Under the pieces are notes generated by a model. It did not search any database. It worked only from the letters and a program-made list of their open reading frames with translations, and was not told the DNA's origin. From Clostridia bacterium (GTDB lineage Bacteria > Bacillota > Clostridia > Peptostreptococcales > Anaerovoracaceae): DNA of 64,000 nt. How positions within the stretch are numbered: the first letter of the stretch is position 1; each line of letters opens with the position of its first letter. Location of the stretch: positions 62,001 through 126,000 of the forward strand of contig CABJAP010000007.1 in NCBI GenBank assembly GCA_902363595.1. The letters are read 5' to 3'. The position numbers were made by a program, and so were the translations under genes. Below are positions 19,065-28,200 of this stretch, in pieces.

Positions 19065-20774
19065 TTAATCAAATAAATCGTCTTCCATAGCAGCTTCGAT
19101 CTCGTCCAGGGCTTCCTTTACCTCACCTGCGGCCTGTCGAATTGCGTCCTTATCCTGTTTATCCAGCACAGCTTCAAATTGGCTCAGTAAAAAATCCAGC
19201 TCCCGCCGAAGGTCGCCGGTGGCCTCTTCATACAGCCGCTCTCCGCGAAACAAAAGCAGCTTGTTTTCCTCCTGATCCCGGGGATGGATCTTGAGATAAT
19301 TGAGCTCTTCCATGCGCCTTTCCGCTTCCTCTTCTGTCAGCTGAGATCCTTCCTTTTGAATGATGATCTTCTTTTCCACCCCGGTGGAATTTACCTTCAC
19401 TTTTACCTCAAGAATGGAATTAATGTCATAAGTATAGGTGACATCGATGGATTCTTCACCGGACTTTTTCGGCGGCACCGGCACTGTAATTTCTCCCAGA
19501 GACAGGTTATTCTTTGCCAGCCGGCTTTCGCCCTGAAGAATATCCACAGTAATTTTTCGCTGATAGTCGCTGGCCGTATATAAGGTGTCGGTCCGGCTGA
19601 CGGGTATAACCGTGTTGCGTTCAATAATGGGAAGGAAATGGCCGCTCTCCAGCATTTCTCCCAAACGCTGAACTGCCACCGAGGTCCCCAGAGTAAAGGG
19701 GCATACTTCTGTCAGCACCACTTCACGGACCGCCTGGTTCCGCTCTTTCATGGCGCACTGAATGGCGGCCCCCACAGCGATGGCCTCGTCGGGGTTTACA
19801 TCTGTGTTAGGGATACGTCCGAAAATACGCCCCACAAAATTGCGAATGATCGGCAGCTTGGTGGCACCTCCCACCAAAACAATCTCATCGATATCAGAAA
19901 GTCTTATATTGGCATCTTTCAAGCTTCTTTCAATGGGCTTTCGAATTCGAGCCAAAAGCAGCTGGCAGTTGCGTTCATACTCTTCCAGGGAAAATTCCCG
20001 CTCATAGGTTTCTTTGTTAAGCACACATTTCATGGAAGAACGATCACTGTTGGCAAATCCCAGCTTGCAGGTTTCAGCCTGGCGGGTCAGATACACCTGC
20101 TCCTTCGGGCTCAGCAAAGTTTCATCAACTTCCCGTTCTCTCAGCATCATCCCGCAGAGAACCTTGGTAAAGTCCTCGCCGCCGATAAAGTTGTCACCGG
20201 CGATGGCCCTCACCTCCATAATATTTCCATATCGCTCCAATATGGAAATATCAAAGGTACCGCCGCCCAAATCAAAGACTAGAAAACGGGTATGGTCCGC
20301 CCGGTGGTGAAGCCCATAGGCAATGGCGGCCGCTGTCGGTTCATTGATGATCCGTTCCACCTTCAGTCCCGCCAGTTCCCCGGCCCTCTTGGTGGCTTTT
20401 CGCTGTATATCGTTGAAATAAGCGGGAACACTGATGACTGCTTCTTCAACCGGCTGTCCCAGATAGCTCTCCGCGTCCTCTTTCAGCGCCCGCAGCACAA
20501 AAGACGATAGCTCTTCAGCGCGAAATTTTTGGTTTCCCATAACAAATTCTCTCTCTGTACCCATACTCCGCTTGAATAGGGATGCCGTCCGATCGGGAAA
20601 AGTGGACATCCGTTCCCGGGCTGTTTTTCCCACATATACAGTCCCCGATTCATCAAAGCTGACAATCGACGGGGTCAAACGATCTCCCAGGCGGTTGGGA
20701 ATAATCACCGGTCCCTGATCGGTATAATATGCTGCTAACGAATTTGTAGTTCCTAAGTCAATTCCTATCTTCAT
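19065..20774 (-). CDS. hscC: HscC-type Hsp70 chaperone
   Basis: 569 residues, shorter than DnaK (about 610-640) and close to E. coli HscC. The ATPase domain has the phosphate-1 motif GIDLGTTNSLAAYY, VISVPAYFNDIQRKATK, NEPTAAAIAYG, phosphate-2 FDLGGGTFDISIL and adenosine motif VGGATKLP. The substrate domain follows (EVCPFTLGTSVAVQ; VDILQGE) with a short acidic lid ending EDDLFD. Its start overlaps the stop of the upstream J-like/TPR gene by four bases (ATGA), so the two are translationally coupled and probably act as a specialised Hsp70-cochaperone pair, separate from housekeeping DnaK. Confidence 0.92.
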   Translation of the reverse strand: MKIGIDLGTTNSLAAYYTDQGPVIIPNRLGDRLTPSIVSFDESGTVYVGKTARERMSTFPDRTASLFKRSMGTEREFVMGNQKFRAEELSSFVLRALKEDAESYLGQPVEEAVISVPAYFNDIQRKATKRAGELAGLKVERIINEPTAAAIAYGLHHRADHTRFLVFDLGGGTFDISILERYGNIMEVRAIAGDNFIGGEDFTKVLCGMMLREREVDETLLSPKEQVYLTRQAETCKLGFANSDRSSMKCVLNKETYEREFSLEEYERNCQLLLARIRKPIERSLKDANIRLSDIDEIVLVGGATKLPIIRNFVGRIFGRIPNTDVNPDEAIAVGAAIQCAMKERNQAVREVVLTEVCPFTLGTSVAVQRLGEMLESGHFLPIIERNTVIPVSRTDTLYTASDYQRKITVDILQGESRLAKNNLSLGEITVPVPPKKSGEESIDVTYTYDINSILEVKVKVNSTGVEKKIIIQKEGSQLTEEEAERRMEELNYLKIHPRDQEENKLLLFRGERLYEEATGDLRRELDFLLSQFEAVLDKQDKDAIRQAAGEVKEALDEIEAAMEDDLFD

Positions 20775-23700
20775 ATCCTCATATACTCCAAGTTTGCCGC
20801 TGCAGAGACCAAATCGCTGTCAGCAGGAGAAAAGCGCAGTCCTTCTTCATAGCAGCGCCTTGCACCCTCAAGGTCGCCCTCCAGCTCACATAAAAATCCC
20901 AGCTCATAAAGAGCGTCCGTGCAGCATCCATAGTTGCAATAGTCACATTTTCTTAATTCCAAGGCTTTTTTCAGCCAGCCCCGCGCGCTTTTATAGTCGC
21001 CCTGGGTTGCATACAGCGCTCCCCGAAGCTGATAAACCATGGGCAGACAATGGCTGAGAGTGCGTTCGCAATCGCCGGGCAGCTTTTCAAGTCCCCTGCG
21101 CGCAAACAAAGCCGCATCCTCCGGCTTACCCAGTTTGAGACTAGCCCTTGCGGCCCACAAGTCATAGTCAGCCTCCAAAAAGTCCGGCTCCAAATAATCG
21201 TGGTCCTTATCCAGCCCGGCGATGGCCTTAAAAAAGTATTTTAACGCCTTGCGGTACTTTCCTTTATAATATAATAGTTTTCCCGCTTCTTTCAAAGCCG
21301 CCGGCTCTCGCTTTCCCTCCGATTCATAAATAACCAAAGCATCGGCCGTCAATTTTTCATCGCGGAATATATGAGCCTTTTCCCATCTATAAAGAAAATC
21401 GGAAGTCTCCAGCCCCATTGCCCTTTTATAGGCTTCCAGCTTCTGCCTGGCGCTGATAAAATCGCCGGCAATCCGGCAGATTTCGATCTGCTTTCTTAGA
21501 TATTTAGGTTCTTCTGTCCGCTCATAAATCTCCTGCAACATGTCCAGTGCGGCGTTCCAATCTCCCCTGCGGCATTGAAGATTGGCTGCGTTTTCATATG
21601 CTTCCTCGCAAAGCTCGTCCTGCTGCTCGCCTACATCGATGGCTTTCTTGTAATAGGACAACGCCTCATCTTCCTGACCCTTGAATTCTAAAATCACGCC
21701 CATATAATTATAGGTGTATTCCAGCTCCGGGTCCATAGCCGCCGCTTTGCAAAAATCCTCCCACGCTTCATCCAATCGATCCAGGCATGTATAAATCTGG
21801 CCTCTGCGCATATACGCGTATGCCGATTGGGTCTGCGCCAGCTGAAGGCCAGCATATTTCAGCGCCTGGTCCCATTGATCCAGTTCCCGATAGATTCCGT
21901 CTATCATTCCGCAGGTACCAATGCGGCCGGGTGCTGCTTTTCGGATCCGCTGATACAGCTCCAGCGCCTCCTGATACTTTTCGCAGTCCTGGGCAATCTC
22001 CGCTTTTAGTTCCAGCAGGGGCACATATTGCTCATCACAGGCCAGCCCCTGGTCGATCAGCTCCACCACTGGTGTAAAATCTTCATCTTCCCGGTCGTAT
22101 TCCATTACAGCCAAATGGTGGTAAACCTCGGCCAAATTCTCCACATTGAAAACTACATCTCCTTCTTCGCCTTTTTCCGTTGTTTCGATGATCTTGTAAT
22201 AAATTCGTCTCGCTTGAAGAAAATGCTCTTTTGCCTCTTCTATATAGCCCTTTAAAAAGTCCAGCTCACTTCCGCTGATCTCCTCGCTTTCCAAGTAGGT
22301 GACCACGTTCTTCGCCTCCTCCAGCTCGCCTGCCGCAACGAGAATCTTAATTTTATAAACATAGGAGGCCAGCTCATAAGGATAAAGATCCATCGACACT
22401 TCGCAGTCGTCGAAGGCTTCACCGTAAAATTCCATGCGGTAAAACGCTTTGGCCCGCATTAAGTAGGATATATGGGAAGTCCGGTCCAGCTCAATGGATT
22501 TGCTCAGTGCCTCTACAGCCTCTTCAAAATTCCAGATATCGTAGAGGATCTGGCCTTTCTGCCGCCAGGCATCCGCATCGTCCGGCCTCTCCTCAAGCAG
22601 CTGATTCAGCAGCTTTAAGGCATTTTCTATCTCGCCCAGACTTTGATAGATGGAACTTTCCAGCTGAAGCACATACGGCAGCTGATCTTCTTTTTTCTTT
22701 TGATTCTCCTCTGTATCTTCCAAATCCAGCAAAAACTGTTTCCAGTCCTTGATATAGGTCAGAGCCCTTTTTTCATCGCCGCTATAGAGGCAGGCCCTTC
22801 CAATCAAGCTGCTGAATTCGATTTTGTGGGATTCTTCCGGCTCCACATTATGAAAAAGTTCTAAAACCGTTTCGTATTCGCCATTCTGAAAATAGGACCA
22901 CCCCAGCTCAAAGAGGATCTCCTGGCCGTTCTCACCTTCACTGCGCCGCTGGTTCAGCTGATCGATATAAAGATTGTTACACTCATGCAGCCACTCCTCG
23001 GCGCCCTGATTATAAGGGTCTTCCTGAAGAAGTCGGGACAAAATTTCATTGGCTTCTTTCAGCTTTCCCTTTTTTACATAACATCTTGCCAGTCCGTAAC
23101 GCCCCCACCTGGAATGGGGCTCATCCTCCAAGGCCTGGATGTATGCCTTGCGGGCCTCTTCATATTCCTCCAAGAAAAAACAGATATCCCCCTGCATCAG
23201 CTTGACATCCGCCAGATACTCATATTGAGGCAGCAGCTGGTCGATCGTTTCTTTCGCCTGGTGGTACTTTTTCTCCTGGCAGCAAATTTTAGCCATTTCG
23301 ATTTGATCGTAGGGAGAGCGGATTCCGGTCGCCTCCATTTGCTTTAAAAGTTCCCGGCTCTGCTGGGTATCGCCTTCACCAATACAACTGCTGAGCCGGG
23401 AACAAAGCCGCAGATATTCTTCAAAGGGCAGACTATCATCGCCCTGCAAACTATCATAGGGCGGATATTCCTGCGCTTCCAGCGATTCCAGGATCGCCCC
23501 CTCCAAAAACGCCTGCGGAAATTCTTCCGCCAGTTCATCCATATTTTCTCTCAGGCCGAATGCCAGGTCGATCACCGCAACGACTGACTGGGGCAGAAAA
23601 AAATGATCCAGCATATATTCCAACAGAGCGTCCCTTGCGGAAGTCTTTGTATCTAAATTCTGGCAAACATCCGCCTGCAGCAGCGCTTCCCATTGCTCAG

Positions 23701-23977
23701 GATCAATCCTCTTTGAAAAATGGCGATACAGATGATCCACCTGGCGCATCCATCTGCCAACGGAGCTGTCATCCCACACTGGTTCCTGATCACCATCGGC
23801 CGTTTTTTCTTCGGGTTCATCCGCTGCTTTGAGAGCTTCTTCCAGAGCCTCCCGCAAAGCCATGAATGCTTCCGGATCGTCCTCCGGGTTGGCAGTTGTC
23901 AGTTTTTTGCGGTAGGCGGCTTGAATCTCTTCTTTCTTCTTTGTTTCCTGGATTCCCAGGGTATTCCATATATCCAT
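20771..23977 (-). CDS. J-domain-like/TPR giant cochaperone partner of HscC
   Basis: 1068 residues starting at ATG 23977 (AGGAG six bases before; a TTG two codons upstream is less likely). The N terminus, WNTLGIQETKKKEEIQAAYR then NPEDDPEAFMALREALEEAL, matches the divergent J domains of DjlB/DjlC-type HscC partners, in which the canonical HPD loop is replaced by a PExDPE-like sequence. The rest is a long array of TPR motifs (for example AYMRRGQIYTCLDRLDEAWE, LEYTYNYMGVILEFKGQEDE) giving a solenoid for client or partner binding. Cytoplasmic. Translational coupling to hscC supports the pairing. Which proteins it recruits is unknown. Confidence 0.82.
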   Translation of the reverse strand: MDIWNTLGIQETKKKEEIQAAYRKKLTTANPEDDPEAFMALREALEEALKAADEPEEKTADGDQEPVWDDSSVGRWMRQVDHLYRHFSKRIDPEQWEALLQADVCQNLDTKTSARDALLEYMLDHFFLPQSVVAVIDLAFGLRENMDELAEEFPQAFLEGAILESLEAQEYPPYDSLQGDDSLPFEEYLRLCSRLSSCIGEGDTQQSRELLKQMEATGIRSPYDQIEMAKICCQEKKYHQAKETIDQLLPQYEYLADVKLMQGDICFFLEEYEEARKAYIQALEDEPHSRWGRYGLARCYVKKGKLKEANEILSRLLQEDPYNQGAEEWLHECNNLYIDQLNQRRSEGENGQEILFELGWSYFQNGEYETVLELFHNVEPEESHKIEFSSLIGRACLYSGDEKRALTYIKDWKQFLLDLEDTEENQKKKEDQLPYVLQLESSIYQSLGEIENALKLLNQLLEERPDDADAWRQKGQILYDIWNFEEAVEALSKSIELDRTSHISYLMRAKAFYRMEFYGEAFDDCEVSMDLYPYELASYVYKIKILVAAGELEEAKNVVTYLESEEISGSELDFLKGYIEEAKEHFLQARRIYYKIIETTEKGEEGDVVFNVENLAEVYHHLAVMEYDREDEDFTPVVELIDQGLACDEQYVPLLELKAEIAQDCEKYQEALELYQRIRKAAPGRIGTCGMIDGIYRELDQWDQALKYAGLQLAQTQSAYAYMRRGQIYTCLDRLDEAWEDFCKAAAMDPELEYTYNYMGVILEFKGQEDEALSYYKKAIDVGEQQDELCEEAYENAANLQCRRGDWNAALDMLQEIYERTEEPKYLRKQIEICRIAGDFISARQKLEAYKRAMGLETSDFLYRWEKAHIFRDEKLTADALVIYESEGKREPAALKEAGKLLYYKGKYRKALKYFFKAIAGLDKDHDYLEPDFLEADYDLWAARASLKLGKPEDAALFARRGLEKLPGDCERTLSHCLPMVYQLRGALYATQGDYKSARGWLKKALELRKCDYCNYGCCTDALYELGFLCELEGDLEGARRCYEEGLRFSPADSDLVSAAANLEYMRI

Positions 23978-24031
23978 GCTCAACTCCTAATATTGTCTTT
24001 GTCCTATTATCCAAATGATACCACATATAAC

Positions 24032-24064
24032 AAAAACGAGCAAAGAAGAAAAACTCCTTTGCCC
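24032..24064 (-). terminator. Terminator of the metK-lysC operon
   Basis: The stem GCAAAG...CTTTGC (24040-24062) is followed on the minus strand by TCGTTTTTG. It lies about 20 bp after the lysC stop. Confidence 0.7.
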
Positions 24065-24082
24065 GCGTATTTATCACTTTCT

Positions 24083-25399
24083 CTAATCGACAAAAGCCTT
24101 GTAGATGGCCCGGATTGAGGTTTCCAGATCCTTATTTTCAACACCAACGATAATATTCATTTCGCTGGACCCCTGGTCGATCATACGGATGTTCACCCCT
24201 GCTTCCGCCAGCGCCGTGAACAGCTTTGCCGACACGCCTGGGCGGTCGGACATACCGTAGCCTACGGTAGCAACCAATGCCATATGCTCGGAGACATCTA
24301 TAGTATCCGGCTTGAGCTGCTGCTGGAACTGCTCCAGAATTTCATCCAGCCGTCCGTCAATGGATTTGTCAGAAAGAACGACAGATACGGTATCGATCCC
24401 GCTGGGCAGGTGCTCCAAAGGGATGTCGAAATCTTCCAGAATTCCCGTCAATCTGCGGACAAAGCCTCGTTCATCACTGAGCATATTCTTGTATAGGGCG
24501 ATAACGGTAAAGTCCTTGCTTCCTGCAATACCGGTGATAATCTGCCCGTCTTCAAGGGGACCTGCTTCGGCAGTAATGAGCGTGCCTTCATCTTCAGGGC
24601 GGTTGGTATTCCGAATATTGATGGGAATATCCGCCACTCTTGCCGGGTAGATGGCATCTTCGTGAAGAACCGATGCTCCCATATAGGAAAGCTCCCTTAG
24701 TTCTTTATAGGAAATGGTACTGATCGGTTTTGCCCCCTCTACAATCCGGGGATCCGCTACCAGAAAACCGGATACGTCGGTCCAATTTTCATATACTTCC
24801 GCCCCTACGGCTCTGGCCACCAGAGCACCGGTGATATCGGAGCCGCCCCTGCTGAAGGTCTTCACACTTCCATCAGGGCTGCAGCCGTAGAACCCCGGAA
24901 TAACGGCCCGTTCATGCTTTGCCAGCTCGGCCTTGAGGGCCTGGTTGGTCTCTTCTGCCAGCATTTTTCCTTTGGCATTGAATCGAATCAGTCCCTGTGC
25001 ATCCACAAAATCGTAACCCAGATACGCGGCGATGAGTATGGCGTTGAGATACTCGCCTCTGCTGGCGATATAATCGGATGTGGTCCCTTTTTCCAGGTTG
25101 GCTTTGATTTCATCCAGATATTTCTGGATATTTACCTCAACTTCCAGATTCACTTCCGTAACCTTATAGCGGTCGCAGACAACCTGAAACAACTGCTCGT
25201 AAGGCAGATTATGCTCGATGTGCGTCTTGCACAGATACAGCAAGTCTGTCACTTTTGTATCTCCGTCAAATCGCTTTCCCGGCGCCGAAACCACAATATA
25301 TTTTCTGTCCGGGTCGGCCTCAATGATTTTCTTGGTCTTTCCGATCTGAATGGCGTCCGCCACCGAAGAACCGCCGAACTTTGCTACCTTTATGCCCAT
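24083..25399 (-). CDS. lysC: Aspartate kinase
   Basis: 438 residues. Aspartokinase phosphorylates L-aspartate at the start of the lysine, threonine and methionine pathway. It has the N-terminal KVAKFGGSSVADA, the kinase segments TSDYIASRGEYLNA and TFSRGGSDITGALVA, and ELSYMGASVLHEDAI; the last 150 residues form two ACT regulatory domains (ALVATVGYGMSDRPGVSAKL; MIDQGSSEMNIIVGV). It is monofunctional, with no homoserine dehydrogenase fusion. CAGGAGGAATATAA precedes the ATG. It lies 70 bp downstream of metK with no terminator between them, so the SAM riboswitch may control aspartate entry as well as SAM synthesis. Confidence 0.95.
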   Translation of the reverse strand: MGIKVAKFGGSSVADAIQIGKTKKIIEADPDRKYIVVSAPGKRFDGDTKVTDLLYLCKTHIEHNLPYEQLFQVVCDRYKVTEVNLEVEVNIQKYLDEIKANLEKGTTSDYIASRGEYLNAILIAAYLGYDFVDAQGLIRFNAKGKMLAEETNQALKAELAKHERAVIPGFYGCSPDGSVKTFSRGGSDITGALVARAVGAEVYENWTDVSGFLVADPRIVEGAKPISTISYKELRELSYMGASVLHEDAIYPARVADIPINIRNTNRPEDEGTLITAEAGPLEDGQIITGIAGSKDFTVIALYKNMLSDERGFVRRLTGILEDFDIPLEHLPSGIDTVSVVLSDKSIDGRLDEILEQFQQQLKPDTIDVSEHMALVATVGYGMSDRPGVSAKLFTALAEAGVNIRMIDQGSSEMNIIVGVENKDLETSIRAIYKAFVD

Positions 25400-25469
25400 T
25401 TATATTCCTCCTGTTATTATTGTCTGGGAAGCACCGCTTTTCAAGCACGCACGGGATTCCCTTATATGT

Positions 25470-26657
25470 TTATAGTATGCCTGCACTCTTTTTTAGCGCC
25501 TCTACCTTATCGGTCTTTTCCCAGGGCAAGTCGATATCGGTCCTGCCAAAGTGTCCGTAGGCGGCCAGCTGTCTGTAGATCGGCCTTCTCAGATTCAGGT
25601 CGCGGATAATTGCTGCCGGACGCAGGTCGAAGTGTTCTTCTACCAGCTGTGCCAGTTTTTCATCGGAAACCTTTCCGGTGCCAAAAGAATCGACCAGGAT
25701 GGATACCGGCTTGGCGACGCCAATTGCATAGGCCAGCTGGATTTCGCACTTATCAGCAAGCCCTGCGGCAACCAGGTTCTTTGCTGCATATCTGGCGGCA
25801 TAAGCGGCGGACCGGTCTACCTTTGTCGGATCTTTTCCGCTGAATGCGCCCCCGCCGTGGCGTGCATATCCGCCGTAAGTATCGACGATAATCTTTCTTC
25901 CGGTCAGCCCCGAATCCCCGTGGGGTCCTCCAATGACAAATTTGCCGGTAGGATTGACAAAATATTTTGTGTTCTCGTCAAGGAGCTCCTCCGGAATAAT
26001 TGGTTTTATTACCTGCTGGATGATGTCCGCTTCAATCAGATCGTGGGTCACATCTGGGTCATGCTGGGAAGATACCAAGACTGTATCGATCCGCTTTACT
26101 TGATCGTCGTCATATTCCACGGTCACCTGGGTCTTTCCGTCCGGTCTCAGATAAGGCAGGAGTCCCGCCTTTCTAACCTCTGTCAGCCGTCTGGCCAGCT
26201 TATGGGCCATGGCGATGGGCATCGGCATCAGCTCCGGCGTTTCGCTGCAGGCAAATCCAAACATGAGACCCTGGTCTCCGGCACCGGTTTCCTCCGCCTC
26301 ATCAGCCAAAATGCCTTCTTTGTATTCCAGGGCTTTATCCACGCCCATGGCGATATCCGGCGACTGATCGTCGATGGCGGTCAGTACTGCACATGTATTT
26401 CCGTCAAACCCATAATCGCTTTTGGTGTAGCCGATATCGCAGATCACTTTGCGGGCGATTTCCTGTATATCTATGTAACATTCGGTGGTGATTTCACCCA
26501 TGATCATTGCGTAGCCGGTATTTACGGTCGTCTCCGCCGCCACGCGTCCGTAAGGATCCTCTTCGAAGATCGCATCTAAAATAGCATCGGAAATCTGGTC
26601 ACAGATTTTATCCGGATGCCCTTCGGTCACTGATTCTGATGTAAAAAGTTTTTTCAT
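25470..26657 (-). CDS. metK: S-adenosylmethionine synthetase
   Basis: 395 residues, standard length. MetK makes SAM from methionine and ATP. Signature segments are [20 protein letters not shown] near the start, [13 protein letters not shown], and [20 protein letters not shown] with the catalytic loop, plus [34 protein letters not shown] lies just before the ATG. Expression is controlled by the SAM-I riboswitch in its leader, and lysC follows on the same strand. Confidence 0.98.
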   Translation of the reverse strand: MKKLFTSESVTEGHPDKICDQISDAILDAIFEEDPYGRVAAETTVNTGYAMIMGEITTECYIDIQEIARKVICDIGYTKSDYGFDGNTCAVLTAIDDQSPDIAMGVDKALEYKEGILADEAEETGAGDQGLMFGFACSETPELMPMPIAMAHKLARRLTEVRKAGLLPYLRPDGKTQVTVEYDDDQVKRIDTVLVSSQHDPDVTHDLIEADIIQQVIKPIIPEELLDENTKYFVNPTGKFVIGGPHGDSGLTGRKIIVDTYGGYARHGGGAFSGKDPTKVDRSAAYAARYAAKNLVAAGLADKCEIQLAYAIGVAKPVSILVDSFGTGKVSDEKLAQLVEEHFDLRPAAIIRDLNLRRPIYRQLAAYGHFGRTDIDLPWEKTDKVEALKKSAGIL

Positions 26658-26698
26658 TCACGTTCCTCCTCGTTTTGTCATAGAATCCTCATCTAGCG

Positions 26699-26726
26699 AA
26701 AAAACCTCTTCTTAAAGAAGAGGTTT
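26699..26726 (-). terminator. SAM riboswitch terminator
   Basis: Stem AAACCTCTTC/GAAGAGGTTT, with complementarity extending to almost no loop (26702-26726), followed on the minus strand by a T run then CGC. It sits between the SAM-I aptamer and the metK ribosome binding site. When SAM binds, this hairpin should form and stop transcription. Confidence 0.92.
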
Positions 26727-26744
26727 GAGATTTTCGTTATCTTT

Positions 26745-26862
26745 CCTCATCTTTCAGAATAAACTATTCTGTAGGATTTAGCACCTTTTCTGTTTGTTGA
26801 GAAACATCTAGGTTGCCGGGCTTCATTGGGCCTATTCCCTCTGCCGCTCTTAATAAGGATAT
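26745..26862 (-). ncRNA. SAM-I (S-box) riboswitch aptamer
   Basis: On the minus strand: CCTTATTAAGAGCGGCAGAG, then GGCCCAATGAAGCCCGGCAACC (quoted as two parts: GGCCCAATGAAG and CCCGGCAACC), GGTGCTAAATCCTACAG, and a final GAAAGATGAGG. These are the conserved S-box blocks, and CCTTAT pairs with ATGAGG to form P1. It precedes metK, its classic target, and is followed by an intrinsic terminator, so it should repress at high SAM. Confidence 0.96.
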
Positions 26863-27018
26863 CTATATCATTTTTTAAAGAATCGGCAAAGCCGACTTAG
26901 TTATTACACTTTTATATTATATCGTTTTTAATTGGCTTGTCAATAGGTGCTATGCCTACTTGTAATTTTTATAAAATGGGTTATACTTTATGTATTATAT
27001 TTAAAAGAGGTACCAATT

Positions 27019-28200
27019 TTGACCAAACCAAAATTCACAGTTATTGAGGGCGGATTAAGCGCCCCAAAAGAAACGCAGAAAAAATATTTCATGGGAGCTT
27101 ATGTTACCGATACCCGGCTGATGGGCGTGATGGGGCTTTATATACACTGGCGGATCCCCGATCAGCCGCTGCCCCCGGACTTTCACCAATTCTTTTATCT
27201 GGATGCGGAAGAATTCGGGTTTGAGACATATAAGAGCATTACTGGAAATAATGTGGAGGAGATCGCTGCCATCGAGCAAGCCCTTATCGGCGGTCTTGGC
27301 GGCCGCAAAGTAGAGGTAACGGAACGGGAAGCCAGATATTTGCTGTGTGAATACGCCCGCTTCAATCAGCGCCACAACCTTTCACTTCCGGAAGGCCGGG
27401 AGGAATACGAATTTCTCATCGAGCATCCCACGGTCCTCAATCCAAACGAACAGAAGGTTCTCATCGAGAAGCAGTGCGACCGGATCGTTTCCAGCTATCA
27501 AACCATCAATTATTTTCTCATGCGCTGCTTTGGCCACGATTACGAAGCGGCATCCTGGCTGTCAGAAGGAGACTTTCCTCTGGATATTTACGGGGAGCAT
27601 CCTGCGGCGACCTTGTGCAAAAACACCATCGATGAAGATGAGTTCGATTCCGGCACTTATTTGTGCGAATCTCTGATCGAATATAATGATCAGTATACCC
27701 TGCTGGTATCGGAATTGACGGTAAATAAAAACCGGGTTACTTCCTTTGAGAAATGCTCCGGCTTTCCCATCAGCCCGGCCGAGGCGGCAATGATGCTTTC
27801 CCGGCCTGAATTTGTCACGGTGTATGAAGTTCTCATGCCGCCCGATGATTTCAGCAGCAGCATGGGACAGATGGCCCACGGAACCATGATGACGCCCCAC
27901 GAAAACGGCAAGCTGTTCCTCGCCTTCAACAACAATAACAACCACGTCAACAAGCGGGTATTCCGCCTCAGTGAAGATGTTTTTGGACTGTACTATATCA
28001 CAGATTACGGTCAGTTGATCGTTTCCTCCTACAGTCTGAGCGGAATCCATGCTTTGGAGCGGGATTTACGAAAAAGCGTCCTCGCGCCGTATCTGATGGC
28101 AACGGCCAAATATGAGTTCAAAGAACCGATTCTCTATGAGTTTATCCAGAGTGATTTTGAGGACTTCAATGAATTCCTCGATTTTATTCGCAATGAATAA
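27019..28200 (+). CDS. Hypothetical protein
   Basis: 393 residues starting at TTG 27019 (MTKPKFTVIEGGLSAPK), preceded by AAGAGGTACCAATT. The frame is open further upstream, but that sequence lacks a ribosome binding site. No family is recognised. The protein is soluble, acidic and rich in aromatic residues, with stretches such as VMGLYIHWRIPDQPLPPDFH and a Met-rich patch (SSSMGQMAHGTMMTPHENG). It has no signal peptide or repeats. Its 3' end overlaps the convergent serine hydrolase gene by 17 bp. Confidence 0.75.
   Translation: MTKPKFTVIEGGLSAPKETQKKYFMGAYVTDTRLMGVMGLYIHWRIPDQPLPPDFHQFFYLDAEEFGFETYKSITGNNVEEIAAIEQALIGGLGGRKVEVTEREARYLLCEYARFNQRHNLSLPEGREEYEFLIEHPTVLNPNEQKVLIEKQCDRIVSSYQTINYFLMRCFGHDYEAASWLSEGDFPLDIYGEHPAATLCKNTIDEDEFDSGTYLCESLIEYNDQYTLLVSELTVNKNRVTSFEKCSGFPISPAEAAMMLSRPEFVTVYEVLMPPDDFSSSMGQMAHGTMMTPHENGKLFLAFNNNNNHVNKRVFRLSEDVFGLYYITDYGQLIVSSYSLSGIHALERDLRKSVLAPYLMATAKYEFKEPILYEFIQSDFEDFNEFLDFIRNE

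Noticed and set aside
25551..26579. 342-codon plus-strand open frame antisense to metK
   Set aside because: Shadow of metK; no family resemblance or initiation signal.
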